The notes under the pieces are model-generated. The model was not told the DNA's origin. It saw only the letters and a program-made list of their open reading frames with translations, and searched no databases. Shown here piece after piece: positions 44,671 to 55,796 of a stretch of 64,000 nt of DNA. Source of the stretch: Glebionis coronaria (taxonomy: Eukaryota > Streptophyta > Magnoliopsida > Asterales > Asteraceae); assembly GCA_025667525.1 (NCBI GenBank), contig CM046878.1, forward strand, positions 575,712,868 to 575,776,867. Reading direction: 5' to 3'. Both the position numbers and the translations under genes were made by a program. Position 1 is the first letter of the stretch. Every line of letters starts with the position of its first letter.

Positions 44671-44880
44671 AGAATAAATCGAGAAACTAAACGGAATAAA
44701 TCGAAATGAATTTAGAAATTAAACTGACCGGGATGATATAGTTATTTTATAAATAATAATAATTATTTTATAAATTGTAATAATAATAATTATTATTTCA
44801 TAAATAATAATAATAATTATTATTATTTTATTACTAATTATAATAATACATAAGTAACAAGAAACTTTATTTTCACAAAA
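44671..44880. other. AT-rich ATTATT tract
   Basis: Irregular AATAATAATTATT sequence with no gene. Confidence 0.6.
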
Positions 44881-44884
44881 ATTA

Positions 44885-45270
44885 TCCCTTGCGACATATG
44901 TACCTATCCCTGGCGACATGTCACCAGGGATACTATCCCTGGCGACATGTCGCCAGGGAAACGTGTGCTCAACTTGACTTTCTAAAAAGTCAGCCAAGTT
45001 TCCCTGGCGACATGTCGCCAGGGAAACTTTGGCTCACTTGACTTTCAAAAAAGTCAGCCAAGTTTCCCTGGCGACATGTCGCCAGGGAAGGTTTGGGAGA
45101 CACGACGAAAGTTATAGGTGCGTGCATATGCGTTGAACAGTCAAAGGTATCCCTGGCGACGTGTCGCCAGGGAAACCTCGTCACACCCCTCCAAAATTTT
45201 TCACTAACGCGCGCTTTTGGCTAAACGACAAAAGACAACAGTTTCCCTGGCGACATGTCGCCAGGGATTG
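44885..45270. repeat. Promoter-proximal palindrome cluster
   Basis: Six copies of the GGCGACATGTCGCC palindrome (some with one change, such as GACGTGTC). Copies at 44936-45090 sit in a ~63-bp unit whose spacer TTGACTTTCTAAAAAGTCAG is the same as in the 3' cluster at 53019-53170. The cluster ends about 60 bp before the presumed leader exon. Confidence 0.88.
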
Positions 45271-45959
45271 TCGCCGGGAAAAAAAAAACGATTTACTCAT
45301 CAGAAACCTTATCTTTTCTCACATACACTTAACCAAAAAAAAAACTTCATCTCCCTTAGCTCTCTTCGCTGCTATATCCGGCCCCTGCTATACCACCACT
45401 CTCCTCCACATCCCGCTGCTATATCACCACCACCACCACTCACCACCACCACTCACCATCATTCTCCTCCACACCTGCACACGTGCACGCACCACCACTC
45501 ACCACCATCTCCAGTCGCCAACACCACCACCACGCCATCTACATTCACCGGCACCACCACCACCGCAATATATATTAAGGTATTTTATATAATTTATATT
45601 GTAATTGTTTTGGTTTTTTTTATATAATTTTTTTTATAATTTATATTGTAATTGATTTGGTTTTGTTTTTACAATTGATAGTATATTTGGTTTTGTTTTT
45701 ACATATCCGGTCACAGCAGCCGAGTCCCGACCGTAGCCGAGCCCGACCACAGCCGAGACCCGACCGCAGCCGAGCCCCGACCACACCCGCGCCCCGACCA
45801 CAGCCGAGACCCGACCACTATTTAAAGGTATGTTTTTTTAACTTTTAATTGTAATTGAGAATACATATTGTTTTTTTTTAGTTTTTTTTAGATTCCCTGG
45901 CGACATGTCGTCCGGGATGTTTAAAATTGTTAATTTTTTTAAACGTAAATCCAAACACT

Positions 45960-46270
45960 CCTTATGTTACCTATTTGATGAGAATAAGCTGTTTGATAAC
46001 AGCTTATCCTAATAAGCTTATCAGGATAAGCTGTTTGATAACAGCTTATCCTGATAAGCTTATTAGAATACGCTGTTTAAAAACAGCTTATCCTTATAAG
46101 CTTATCAGAATAAGCTGCTTATCCTTATAAGCTTATCAGAATAAGCTGTTATCAAACAACTTATTCTAATAAGCTTATCAAAATAAGCTGTTTGAAAACA
46201 GCTTATTCCGATAAGCTTATCGGGATAAGCTGTTTTCAAACAGCTTATTCTGATAAGCTGTTTTTATTAT
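45960..46270. repeat. Palindromic AAGCTTATC array, leader intron
   Basis: About ten copies of AATAAGCTTATCAGGATAAG-type sequence alternate with CTGTTTGATAACAG or CTGTTTTCAAACAG. The unit TCCTGATAAGCTTATCAGGA is a perfect palindrome. A related array occurs at 51300-51570. Confidence 0.85.
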
Positions 46271-46429
46271 ATGATATAAATGTTTTATTGGACTAAGCCT
46301 TAGGAATGTTTTAGGATTTTAGCGATTAATTTCGGAAAATTCCCGTCTGAAATTAATCAACCTATAGAAAACCCGTCCGAAGTTAATTTATTAGGAATTA
46401 ACTTCGGAAAGTCCCCTGTTTGGGACTGC

Positions 46430-46632
46430 TTTTTGAATGTTTTGTCTCATTTAGGATATGCATGCGTATAACCGATTTAGTATTTGAGATGATTTCGACA
46501 GTGTTTCTCCTTTACTCCTACGAATATGTCTTTAAACACATATTTGGGGAGTTGAGGGGAAATGCTGCCGAAATTTTCTCAAATAGTAAATCGGTTATAC
46601 GCATTCATATATGAGACGAAACATTCAAAGGG
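46430..46632. ncRNA. Long hairpin in the transposase leader intron
   Basis: 46430-46530 and 46536-46632 are inverted copies about 95 bp long with a loop of only a few bases. Matching blocks are TGAATGTTT, GTCTCAT, GCGTATAACCGATTT, TATTTGAGA, TTTCGRCAG and CTCC. Transcribed from the CACTA promoter, it would fold into a long near-perfect stem of the kind cut into small RNAs. CACTA elements are known to host microRNA genes (rice miR820). Transcription and processing here are inferred. Confidence 0.55.
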
Positions 46633-46857
46633 TGGGTTAGGATTGCCTTCCATAGTTGCGCTAGGTGAACATACTATTTTCTATACTTGATAATTATATC
46701 TTTTAATAAATATTATTATATAATTATATACTTTATAAATAATAATTATATATTTTATAATTATTTTTTATAATTTGATATAATACATATTATTATTTAT
46801 GAAATATATAATAATTAAGTTGCATATAATAACTAAATGTATCGTTAAAACACAGTT

Positions 46858-49800
46858 ATGGTACTCATTGATAAGAGTTGGACACGGTTAGAGCGTCATC
46901 AGCCAGAATATATATTGGGTCTTGCCAATTTTGTCAAGCATTCTAGGAAGTTTGTGAATCGTTTGAATGAGATACCATGTCCATGCAAGCGTTGTCGAAC
47001 AAGACTCCTGGTAGATATTGACCTTCTTTCGAACCACGTTATGAAGTCCGGGTTTGACAACAGTTATACAACATGGGTACACCATGGTGAACCGGCTCCT
47101 CCTACACCTACACCTCCTCCACCACCACCACCACCGCCACCACTGCCAATAATAGATAACACAAGACAACCTTTTATAACTGACATGACATCGTTACTTG
47201 ATGACCTTACCTATATGCCTCCGGACTATATTCCTCCTCCACCTCCTCCCAACTCAAGTAACAGACGGACTCAAGCTAACGAGTTTGAAGAGTTATATCG
47301 CAGTGCCAATGAGCCGTTGTACCCTGGTTGTGTAGAAGCGACTCGATTAGACTTCATGGCAAAGTTTACACATTATAAGGCCAAAGGTAAAATCACCGAT
47401 ACCATATTCAATGATATTCTAGAGTGGTTCCAAACTATCTTTCCCCCAAGCAGAGGATTCAAGCTCCCACCGTCATACTATGCAATAAAGAAGACATTTA
47501 AAACGATCGGGTTAGGGTACGATTCGATACATGCTTGTGAACACGATTGTTGCTTATTTCGGGAAGGATACGCCGATTTGGATTTCTGTCCGGTGTGTAA
47601 TACAAGTAGATGGAAAGACACTAACACGCCGGGGAAGAAAGTTCCTAAGAAGGTGCTGCGTTACTTTCCGATCATTCCTAGACTACAACGTTTGTACAAG
47701 TCTAGTAAAAGTGCAAAGGATATGATTTGGCATGCTACTGGAAAGTGTACGGAGCCCGGTAAGATGCAACACCCGTGTGATGGTGCGGCTTGGAAGAAAT
47801 TTGATGCCAAGTATGGTGATTTTGCAGCAGAACCAAGAAATGTTCGATTAGGGTTGGCTGCTGATGGTTTCAATCCATTCGGCAACCTTAGTCAGACTTA
47901 CAGCATGTGGCCGGTGATATTGACAACATACAACCTGCCTCCGTGGTTGTGTATGAAAGAGAGTTCTTTAATGCTGACGCTGTTAATTCCTGGCCCTAAA
48001 TCCCCGGGCAAGGACATTGATGTTTACTTGAGACCTTTAATTGATGATCTAAAACTTTTATGGGATGGTGTGAGTACTATAGACCAAGCTACAGGCGAGG
48101 CATTCACCATGAGAGCGATGCTTTTATGGACCATCAATGATTTTCCGGCTCGAAGTAGTTTGTCTGGGTATAGTGGGCAAGGTTACAAGGCTTGCCCTAC
48201 ATGTAATGACGACACTCCATCTCTTCATGTGGCAAGCAAAATAGCTTATGTTGGCCACAGAAGATTCTTACCGCCCCGCCATAAATCCAGGACTTCACGT
48301 TTATTCAATGGTAAACCCGAACACCAGCCCCGTCCTAGAACATTTACCATGGACCAGATTGACGAGCAACACGCTTCACTGCCAAATCGACTGCCCGGTA
48401 AACATAAGAATTTTGGGGGTGTGAAGATAACACGCAATTTTCGTGTTGAGCCTAACTGGTCTAAACGGTCTATTTTTTACGAGCTTGAGTATTGGCCTTT
48501 TCTTTCACTAAGACACAATTTAGACATCATGCATATCGAAAAAAATGTGTTGGAGGCCATCCTGAACACTTTGTTGATGAATGACAAATCTAAAGACACT
48601 GTCAAGGCAAGACAATACTTGGAAAAGTTGGGCATTCGAAAAAGCTTGTGGCTCACCCAAAGTAAAAACGGGAAGTGCAAGAAGCCTCAGGCTTCGTATT
48701 CCTTCACACCAGAGAACAGGAAAAAGTTTTGTCAGTACATCAAGAGTGTTAAACTACCAGATGGGTTCGGATCCAACTTCAAGCACAAAGTGACCGATAA
48801 CGATACCAATATAACGGGCATGAAGTCTCATGACTGTCATATAATGATGCAACGTTTACTTCCTTTCGCACTTCAGGAATACTTGCCTGATGAGATTGCA
48901 AGACCACTGATCGACCTATGTAACTTGTTTAAGCAACTCTGCTCTGCAACTTTAATGGTGGATGACATGTTGACTGCTGTAAAAAAGGTGGTTGACATTT
49001 TGTGCGATCTTGAGCTCATATATCCTCCTGATTTCTTTGACATTATGGTTCACTTGGTTATCCATTTACCTGATGAGGCCATTGAAGACGGGCCTATCCG
49101 CCCCCGGTGGATGTATCCATTTGAAAGATACATGAAAGAGCTAAAATGTTTTGTACGAAATAAAGCTAAGCCAGAAGGTTCGATTGCGGAGGGTTATGTT
49201 GCACAAGAAGCATTGACTTTCTGTTCTAAGTATTTTCGGGATGATGTTACCACTAAATTTAATCGTCTCGACCGTAATGTGGACCCCCCTCCCCCAACGA
49301 GTCAGTTTCAGGTGTTCCGATCGGTATGTAACCCGCTTGGGAAAAAGTCGTATATTCCGTTCCCTTATCAAGAGTTCAAGAAAGTGGAATGGTATGTACT
49401 AAACAACAGTCCTGAAATCGACAAGTATATTTCTGAGTTCAAGAGGTACGCGTTTTTTATTTTATTTTAAAACTTCTTTTTCTTAACAATAGCGACTTAT
49501 TCTAATACCATGAACGTTTTTCAGATTATATCCTGACAAAGACGAGAAAAAAGAATTCTCCGCGTGGTTTGGGAAAATGGTAAACTTAGACTTATCTTGT
49601 GTACTTACCTGTAAAAAAATAATATTATTATAAATAGTTTTCTGTACCTAATCCTTTATTCCTCATAGATCCGTCAACGTCACGTAGACAATGACAAAGA
49701 CCCAGAGGTTATCCAGACCAGCGAGTTATTCGCTTTGGCTTGTGGACCATCACCGCATCCAATCTCAATAAACTCTTGCATAGTCGACGGCGTGAGGTAT

Positions 49801-50430
49801 GTCGTGCACAGTCGCGATGAACGTCGTACAACTCAAAACAGCGGCATTTGTGCGCCTGGCCTTGAGAACACAATGGCTTATGGTCAGCTTCAACAGATCC
49901 TCGTGTTTCGTTATTTGTCGTTCAGTGTTGTGTTGTTCAAAGTTAAGTGGTTCGACACTCGCCCCATGTTACGTAAAAAACGTCTTATCTATAGAAACAA
50001 CATGACTCAACTCACCGACACAAGAGCTGAGTATTGGAAAGATGAACAATACATTCTCGCAACACAAGTCAAACAAGTCTTCTACATTGAAGATCAGAAC
50101 AAACCCAACTGGAAGGTCGTTGAACATGTTAATCATAAAAAGTTTTCCAACGGGGGTGTCATAGTGTCAGATGCCGTTCCTGATATTATACATTTCGACA
50201 ACTCATCTGATCTACCACTTTCCACTGATTTGAATGACTTGGGTGATGTGACCTTGAATATAGATGGCCACGAAACGGAGGTTGATGCACCGCCAAATAT
50301 CATTGATGTTGATGATGAAGACGATGGTATTACTGATGATGAAGACGTCCCTCATGATTTAAGTGATGAAGAACGTGTGAATGATGATGATGGTGAAGAC
50401 AGAGTTTATTCTAGTGAAGAAGAAGATTGA
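46858..50430 (+). CDS. TNP2-type CACTA transposase (TNPD-like)
   Basis: This is the catalytic transposase of the CACTA element. Three coding exons: 46858-49445, 49525-49579 and 49669-50430 (donors AG|GTACGC and ATG|GTAAAC; acceptors TTCAG and CATAG), giving 1134 aa without a stop. Domains: the N-terminal transposase-associated domain (DKSWTRL...CPCKRC...WVHHGE, residues 5-78); a Pro-rich linker with ten Pro in a row (~80-96); the TNP2 core (~143-456, with CPVC, LAADGFNPFG and ACPTCNDD); DUF4218 (~655-795, MKSHDCHIMMQRLLP...HLVIHLPDE...RWMYPFERYMK); DUF4216 in exon 3 (~960-1035, VVLFKVKWFDTR); and an acidic tail. The ATG lies three bases after a good acceptor (CACAG). It is expected to act in the nucleus at the element ends. 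Confidence 0.93.
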
Positions 50431-50600
50431 CCTTTAGTTGTAACTTGCAAAAGACACTTATTTGTTTGAATTAATGAATCTAATTGTTGTGGATTTTTTA
50501 AATGTGTATATTTATTTGGATGTGTTGTATTTGAATTTGTGCATGCTTATATTATTTTGTTCATGAATTTGTCTATGTTATGCTAATTGTACTTGTACAG
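50431..50600 (+). other. Spacer between TNP2 and TNPA-like genes
   Basis: It holds the 3' end of the transposase unit and ends in a splice acceptor (TTGTACAG) directly before the TNPA-like ATG. That implies an upstream exon, probably shared with the transposase transcript as in En/Spm. Confidence 0.5.
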
Positions 50601-52719
50601 ATGTCAGCAGATGTTGCAGGATCACACGGTGGTGACGGTGGTGGTGAGGATGAACCTCCTACGCCAAACATCCGCAGCGGTTGTTTCGCCGCATTTAGAA
50701 ATAAAGGTAAGAATATTTGGATTATTGTAACACAATCAAAAATTTGGTGCATATATATGTTTCTTGCCTTGAATTTTTATTACTTTGTCACTCACTTGAT
50801 TTTTGCAGGCAAAGGGAAAAGAAAAGAAAATTTGGGCGGCAGAGCGGCCGGTAGAAAGACTCGAGGCATTAGCCGATGTATCGATTTGTTGGAGGAAGTT
50901 GGTCAGCATGGCCCTGTCCCGATAGATTTTGAAGAAAAATCTCACCGGCCTCGCGGCACGCATGCTCAGCATTTATCTAATTACATCGGGGATTGTATCA
51001 GGAGGCTCGTGCCACTGTACTACCCAAGTTGGGCTGATGTCCCTGATGAGATCGAAACATTGGTTTGGGCGAACATAGAGGTCAGTTATCATTTTTATGT
51101 TCATAACATTATTGTGTTTATTTATTTAATGATGTATATATTTAAATAAATTTGTTTATTTATTTATATCATATAAATAAATAACAAATTTAAATAAATA
51201 TACAAATTGTATCTTATTTATTTATATCATATAAATTTTTTTTAAATATATATAAAAAATTAGAATAAATATAAAAAAATTTAAATAAATATATATTTGA
51301 TGAGAATAATGTAATAAGCTTTTCAGATAAGCTGTTTTCAAACAGCTTATCCTGATATGCTTATCAGAACAGGCTGTTTGAATACAACTTATCTTGATAA
51401 GCTTATCAGAACAAGCTGTGTGAAAACAGCTTGTTCTGATATGCTTATCAGGATAAGCTGTTTTCAAACAGCTTGTCCTGATAAGCTTATCAGGATAAGC
51501 TGATTTCAAACAGCTTGTCCTGATAAGCTTATCAGAACAAGTTGTTTTCAAAAAGCTTATGCTTATTAGGATAAGTTGTTTTTATTATAAAAAATTAAAT
51601 AAATGACTAAGCCATTAAATAAATAAACAAAATAATGTATAAATTATATCTCTAACTCTAACTCTGTTTTTGTTTTATTTGTTGTATATGAATGCAGAAT
51701 CAGTTTAATTTGACGCCACACAAGAGTAATCCTGGTAGATGGAAGGAAATACGTGGCGGCATCAATCAAATGCTTACAAAGAGTTATAATTCTCGAAAAA
51801 ATACCCTCAAGACAAAGCATTGGGTCCGAGACATCGATACCGGCAGGGTAGATATCGGCAGAGTCCGCAGCGAGCGTCCAGAGGAAATTACTTCAGAGGA
51901 CTGGGAGAAACATATCGCACTTTGGAGTAATCCGGATTACGAGAAAAGATGCCAGACGAACGCCCAGAACCGGTCTAAGCAGAAGACGCCGAGTCGGCAG
52001 GGATCCCGATCGTTGGCACGCCTTCGAGACCAAGTGGTGAGAAATTCTATAATTAATTTACATACATATATGTCTTTGATTATATGTTTTGGTGTGTTGT
52101 GATTTTTTGTTTTGAATTTGCTTCATTCTATATATGCGTGTCTATGTATGTACAGACGCAAGCTGCAATTGAAGCTGATGTGCCACCCCCGACTGTCATT
52201 GATCACTTCTTCATTGCGCACACCGACCAGGATGGGAATTTTCCTTGCGATGCGGACCGCGTTATGTATGTAAGTGTTTTTTTTAAAATTAATTAATTAA
52301 TTAATTTTTTTTTGGATATGCCTTGTTTTTTACTATTCCTTGCCGATAAATAATGTACCAACCCGACTAATATATAATATACTAACTGTCGTTTGTTTTT
52401 GTCACTTCATTAGGAGGAGATGCTTGCGATGAAGGCTGAAGGAAAATATACGGACGACGAGATCAACCGTATCGTCCGAGGTGGAAAGCAGCGAGGCCAC
52501 ATGCCCGGTGTCGGCCAGATAGTGCCGAGAAGGAGTACTCACTATATTCCTCCTCCTCCTCCCGTCGACCCACGGTTGGAACAAGCGTCTCAAGTGTTTA
52601 ACTTTTTGAGAAGTGACGATAGGTTTGCCGATGCGTTCGGAGCATTTCTATCGGGTGGTGCTAGCGGGAGTGGCACGGGAGGCAGCGGTAGTGGCGCCGG
52701 TGGGAGTGGTAATGGTTAG
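50601..52719 (+). CDS. TNPA-like CACTA protein (plant transposase, Ptta/En/Spm family)
   Basis: Five coding exons: 50601-50706, 50809-51080, 51698-52036, 52156-52269 and 52414-52719. All junctions are GT-AG and in frame, giving 378 aa. The middle shows the plant-transposase pattern: LVPLYYPSWADVPDEI, FNLTPHKSNPGRWKEIRGG, then DWEKHIALWSNPDYEKRCQ and a NRSKQKTP...GSRSLARLRDQ block. It has a Gly/acidic N-terminus, PPPPPVDPR near residue 325 and a Gly/Ser tail. By analogy with En/Spm TNPA it would bind the subterminal palindromes and bring the ends together. It starts right after a splice acceptor, so its leader lies upstream. Intron 2 holds an AAGCTTATC palindrome array. Confidence 0.85.
51300..51570. 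repeat. Palindromic AAGCTTATC array, TNPA intron 2
   Basis: Same unit family as 45960-46270 (TCCTGATAAGCTTATCAGGA, CTGTTTTCAAACAGCTTGTC), about eight copies, lying wholly between the splice sites at 51081 and 51697. Confidence 0.85.
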
Positions 52720-53010
52720 TATGCTTGTCTTGTTTTTCCTACCTTAGCATGCAAGTTTAATAATTGTAAACCCCGAATTGCAAGTTTAATAAGTGTAACT
52801 AGGAACTTTGTACTCAAGTTGTGACATGTATTTGTATTGATCGAGAGGTTACATGTTATTGTGTTTTGGTACTAGATTCGTGGTAGATTTTTGGTATTTT
52901 TATCTTCAGGTTTTGTATTTGTATTCCCAGGTTTTGGTAGATTTTTTCCGGAAAAATTCCGGAAAAAATCTGGAAACAGCCTGCTGTGCAGGCAGCTAAA
53001 AAAAAAAAAT
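52720..53010 (+). other. 3' untranslated region of the CACTA transcripts
   Basis: It contains a duplicated GCAAGTTTAATAA(T/G)TGTAA segment and a small inverted repeat TTCCGGAAAAATTCCGGAA. No coding sequence. Confidence 0.45.
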
Positions 53011-53545
53011 GTCAAAGTTTCCCTGGCGACATGTCGCCAGGGAAACTTTGGATTATTTGACTTTCAAAAAAGTCAGCCAAGTTTCCCTGGCGACATGTCG
53101 CCAGGGAAACATTGGATTATTTGACTTTCTAAAAAGTCAGCCAAGTTTCCCTGGCGACATGTCGCCAGGGAAACTCAAGAAAAACATTGGCTTGTCAACG
53201 CCAGGCGTTGACAAGTCAACGCCTGGCGTTGACAAGTCAATGTTCTTCTAGAGTTTCCCTGGCGACATGTCGCCAGGGAAAAGTGAGGTTTAAAAAACCT
53301 GTTTAACTTAAGTTGCTTAATCAGCCATATTTTCCCTGGCGACATATGTCGCCAGGGATACTATCCCGCACCAAGTCCGACGTGGCACCAATTTTTGAAC
53401 CAAAGAGTTTGCGGGGCCCACTTGTCGCCAGGGAAATCAAAATTTGTCGCCAGGGAAACAATCCCGCACCAGCCTTTCTTGGCGTACTTTCCCTGGTGAC
53501 ATGTCGCCAGGGATTCATCTTCCCTGGCGACATGTCGCCAGGGAA
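53010..53545. repeat. 3' subterminal palindrome cluster
   Basis: Seven GGCGACATGTCGCC palindromes and several half-sites (TTGTCGCCAGGG). The first three are spaced exactly 63 bp apart with conserved spacers containing TTGACTTTCTAAAAAGTCAG. A second palindrome type, GTCAACGCCAGGCGTTGAC, is present in two overlapping copies at 53195-53235. Confidence 0.9.
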
Positions 53546-53590
53546 ACGTCGCGAATTTGGCCAGGGAAGTGTTCGAATATTGTAGTGATG

Positions 53591-54197
53591 CAAAAGTTTA
53601 TGTTACATAGACGAAGGGAAAGGTAATTTATAACGGTAGCGGCGCTGGGCAGGTAAGTGAAGTATGGGATAGTCCCATTATGCATGCTTCAATTCCCTGC
53701 GTGCTCGCCTCTCATGTTTCTTTAAATAAAGTTGACAGGTTTCTTACTATCTTTTTTCTCTTTCAAAAACCATAGACCGTGTACGAGTGTGCACTTCCTT
53801 AATGATTGAGGCCTCAAATTGTACTTAAAAAAAACGTTTTGAGGAAACCCATTACGTTGTTGATGTTCATTTCGATCTCTAAATGTTTTACCGATCCACC
53901 TAAACATAACTAACACTACCGTACATACATTGTCATATTCATTATGCAGTCACATTTTATGTTGCCTTGATCTTACGAGAGGAATCAAGAGACGCAATGA
54001 CCACTTTTGTCACAACAATGTAGAGCTTAACGAATCACAAGATAATAAGAACGTGTGCCATTTCTAACAATGTAGAGCTTACTCAATCACAAGTTAACAG
54101 TGAGCCTGTATTTATCCAAAATGGATGGATGTGTCACCCACACGAGTCCTACTAAAAAACTCATGATACCCAAAGTTCGATTATAAAACTAAAGAGT
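53591..54197. other. No gene; carries a dispersed repeat
   Basis: GAATCAAGAGACGC with flanking sequence at 53955-54010 recurs at 61380-61435. No coding sequence is recognised. Confidence 0.45.
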
Positions 54198-54639
54198 CAT
54201 ACTCCAAAAATGGCCATAGAGCCTGTTGAAAAGTGCCATAAAGCCCTTTTTTGCTTGGGGAATTAAAGGGGGGGGGGGGGACTCTATTCAAAAACCAAAT
54301 AGAGCCCTGTTTGAAAAATGGGATCTATTCCCTCTTATAGAGTCCGGTTTTCCCTTACCAAACATGGCTCTATGCGAAAAAAAATAATAAAAAAATATTT
54401 TTTTTGAAAGAACTCAGCCATTCGATAATATTTAACGAGCAAAAAAAACTCAGTATCTCATTCATTATTCATATATTACATGAAATCCAAGCTAACAAAT
54501 TTCATCCTCCTTATATCTTAAGTTTAACCTTCAAACCACAACCCATCTTGTTCTTGAGCTATCGTTCTACCGAACCATATATACAGATGATGCATATATA
54601 ACAAGTATGAATCCTATGAATAAAAAAGACGAAAATGCA

Positions 54640-55110
54640 GTAAGTCACCACTCGATTTGCTTCCATGATTTAAACATCAGCCCACCTGCAAAAAAGGAAT
54701 CATAGAAAGTTTATTCATAAATTCAAATTGATACAAGAGTTTTAAGTTTACCGAGCTCACTAAGTTTCATGAAAGAATCTGAGTAAGATAGTCAGAAGGT
54801 AAAGAAACTTTTTACGGCTTACTACACATTACTTAAGGCTGATTAGTAATTGATATGTCACACGGTATGTAGTGACAGATTCAAAGTGAGATAGATATAA
54901 ACATATTACCTGCTTGTATCACATTTGTTGCATCATAAAGCTTTTTAGTCTCTTTCCTGGTTATCCTTCCCTTGACCCACTTTGGTATACGCGCAACAGA
55001 TCTATGTATGTGTAGTAAGATTGCAAACACATTCGTATCTTTTATACCACGAATAACTGTATAAAGAAGTGCAAAATTTAAACAATCTAGAGTACTTGAT
55101 TAATAATAGC
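54640..55110 (-). pseudogene. Captured exons of an unidentified gene
   Basis: On minus 55090-54915 reads VIRGIKDTNVFAILLHIHRS and then PKWVKGRITRKETKKLYDAT before an AG|GTAATATG donor. A second segment after TTTTTTGCAG (near 54690) reads GGLMFKSWKQIEW. The exon-intron look and compositional change fit captured host coding sequence. I do not recognise the protein. Confidence 0.4.
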
Positions 55111-55796
55111 AACAGTTTTCCAATTTAGTTTTTGTTATGTACTTTTTACAGTGTATCATAATGTATAACGGGGAAATTTCACTACCCGAGGGCTTGAGAA
55201 CGAGATGCTGACACTTGAATGATATTAATTTTCTTTCCTTATTGACAACAAATAACATGACAACGAAGATCTTAAATCCTCATTAACTTCCGATGCTCCG
55301 TAACAGGAGGAACCTACAAAATGAACCAATGATATAATATATGACACATTACTTAACAATTACCACATGAAAGCGAGTTTATGTATCATCAAATCTAGAG
55401 ATGGACGTAAGTGTTAGACTCGGGTTACTTTTATCTCTATTGGGCCAAATAGACCAATTCAATAGATATGAAGCTGCTTACATTTGGATGGGAAGAAACC
55501 CTTCCAAATGTATATACATGATCGTTAAAAATACATTTCAATATAATCGTTAAAGGTACATTTCGGGTTATTTTTATCTCTTTCTAAACAGATTTATTAT
55601 AAATATGTGATATATTTATAATAGTTAACTTTTTACAGTTTCAAAATTATTGAATGAGGAGTATATCAGGTCAACCGAAGCGGTACCAAAGTGTAATCCA
55701 CCCGAGCCCATTACCCATCCCCATTTCTCCATTTAGTTTACATCAATATATCAAGAGACAGGAAAAATAAAGGTACTTGACCAAAGTAAAACTAAC

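Larger units (their letters stand above)
45330..46857 (+). other. Leader (5' UTR) exons and introns of the CACTA transcript
   Basis: C/A-rich sequence (45330-45579) ends in AAG|GTATTT. A second GC-rich segment (45717-45827; TCACAG|CAGCC ... AAAG|GTATG) holds CCGACCRCAGCCGAG repeats. The last intron would run to CACAG at 46855, three bases before the transposase ATG. The splice signals are good, but the leader itself is inferred. A diverged single palindrome (GGCGACATGTCGTCCGGG) sits at 45899. Confidence 0.5.
41866..53587 (+). mobile_element. CACTA (En/Spm) transposon, apparently complete
   Basis: It starts CACTACAAGAAAG and ends TATTGTAGTG. The 3-bp target duplication ATG lies at 41863-41865 and 53588-53590. 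It is 11,722 bp long. Contents in order: a palindrome cluster, antisense GRF gene, minisatellite, second palindrome cluster, leader exons, leader intron with palindromes and a hairpin, TNP2 transposase, TNPA-like gene, third palindrome cluster. Both transposase genes read through with consensus splice sites and no internal stop, so it may be autonomous. The terminal inverted repeats are short (CACTACAA, then diverging). Confidence 0.92.

Noticed and set aside
45161..45627. Two overlapping frames rich in His/Thr/Pro
   Set aside because: They span palindromes and the C/A-rich leader of the CACTA transcript. Composition explains them, and a leader exon is the better reading.
53010..53545. CRISPR-like array of regularly spaced palindromes
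   Set aside because: The spacers are themselves repeated, the sequence is plant nuclear DNA, and the array lies at a CACTA end, so these are subterminal transposase-binding repeats.
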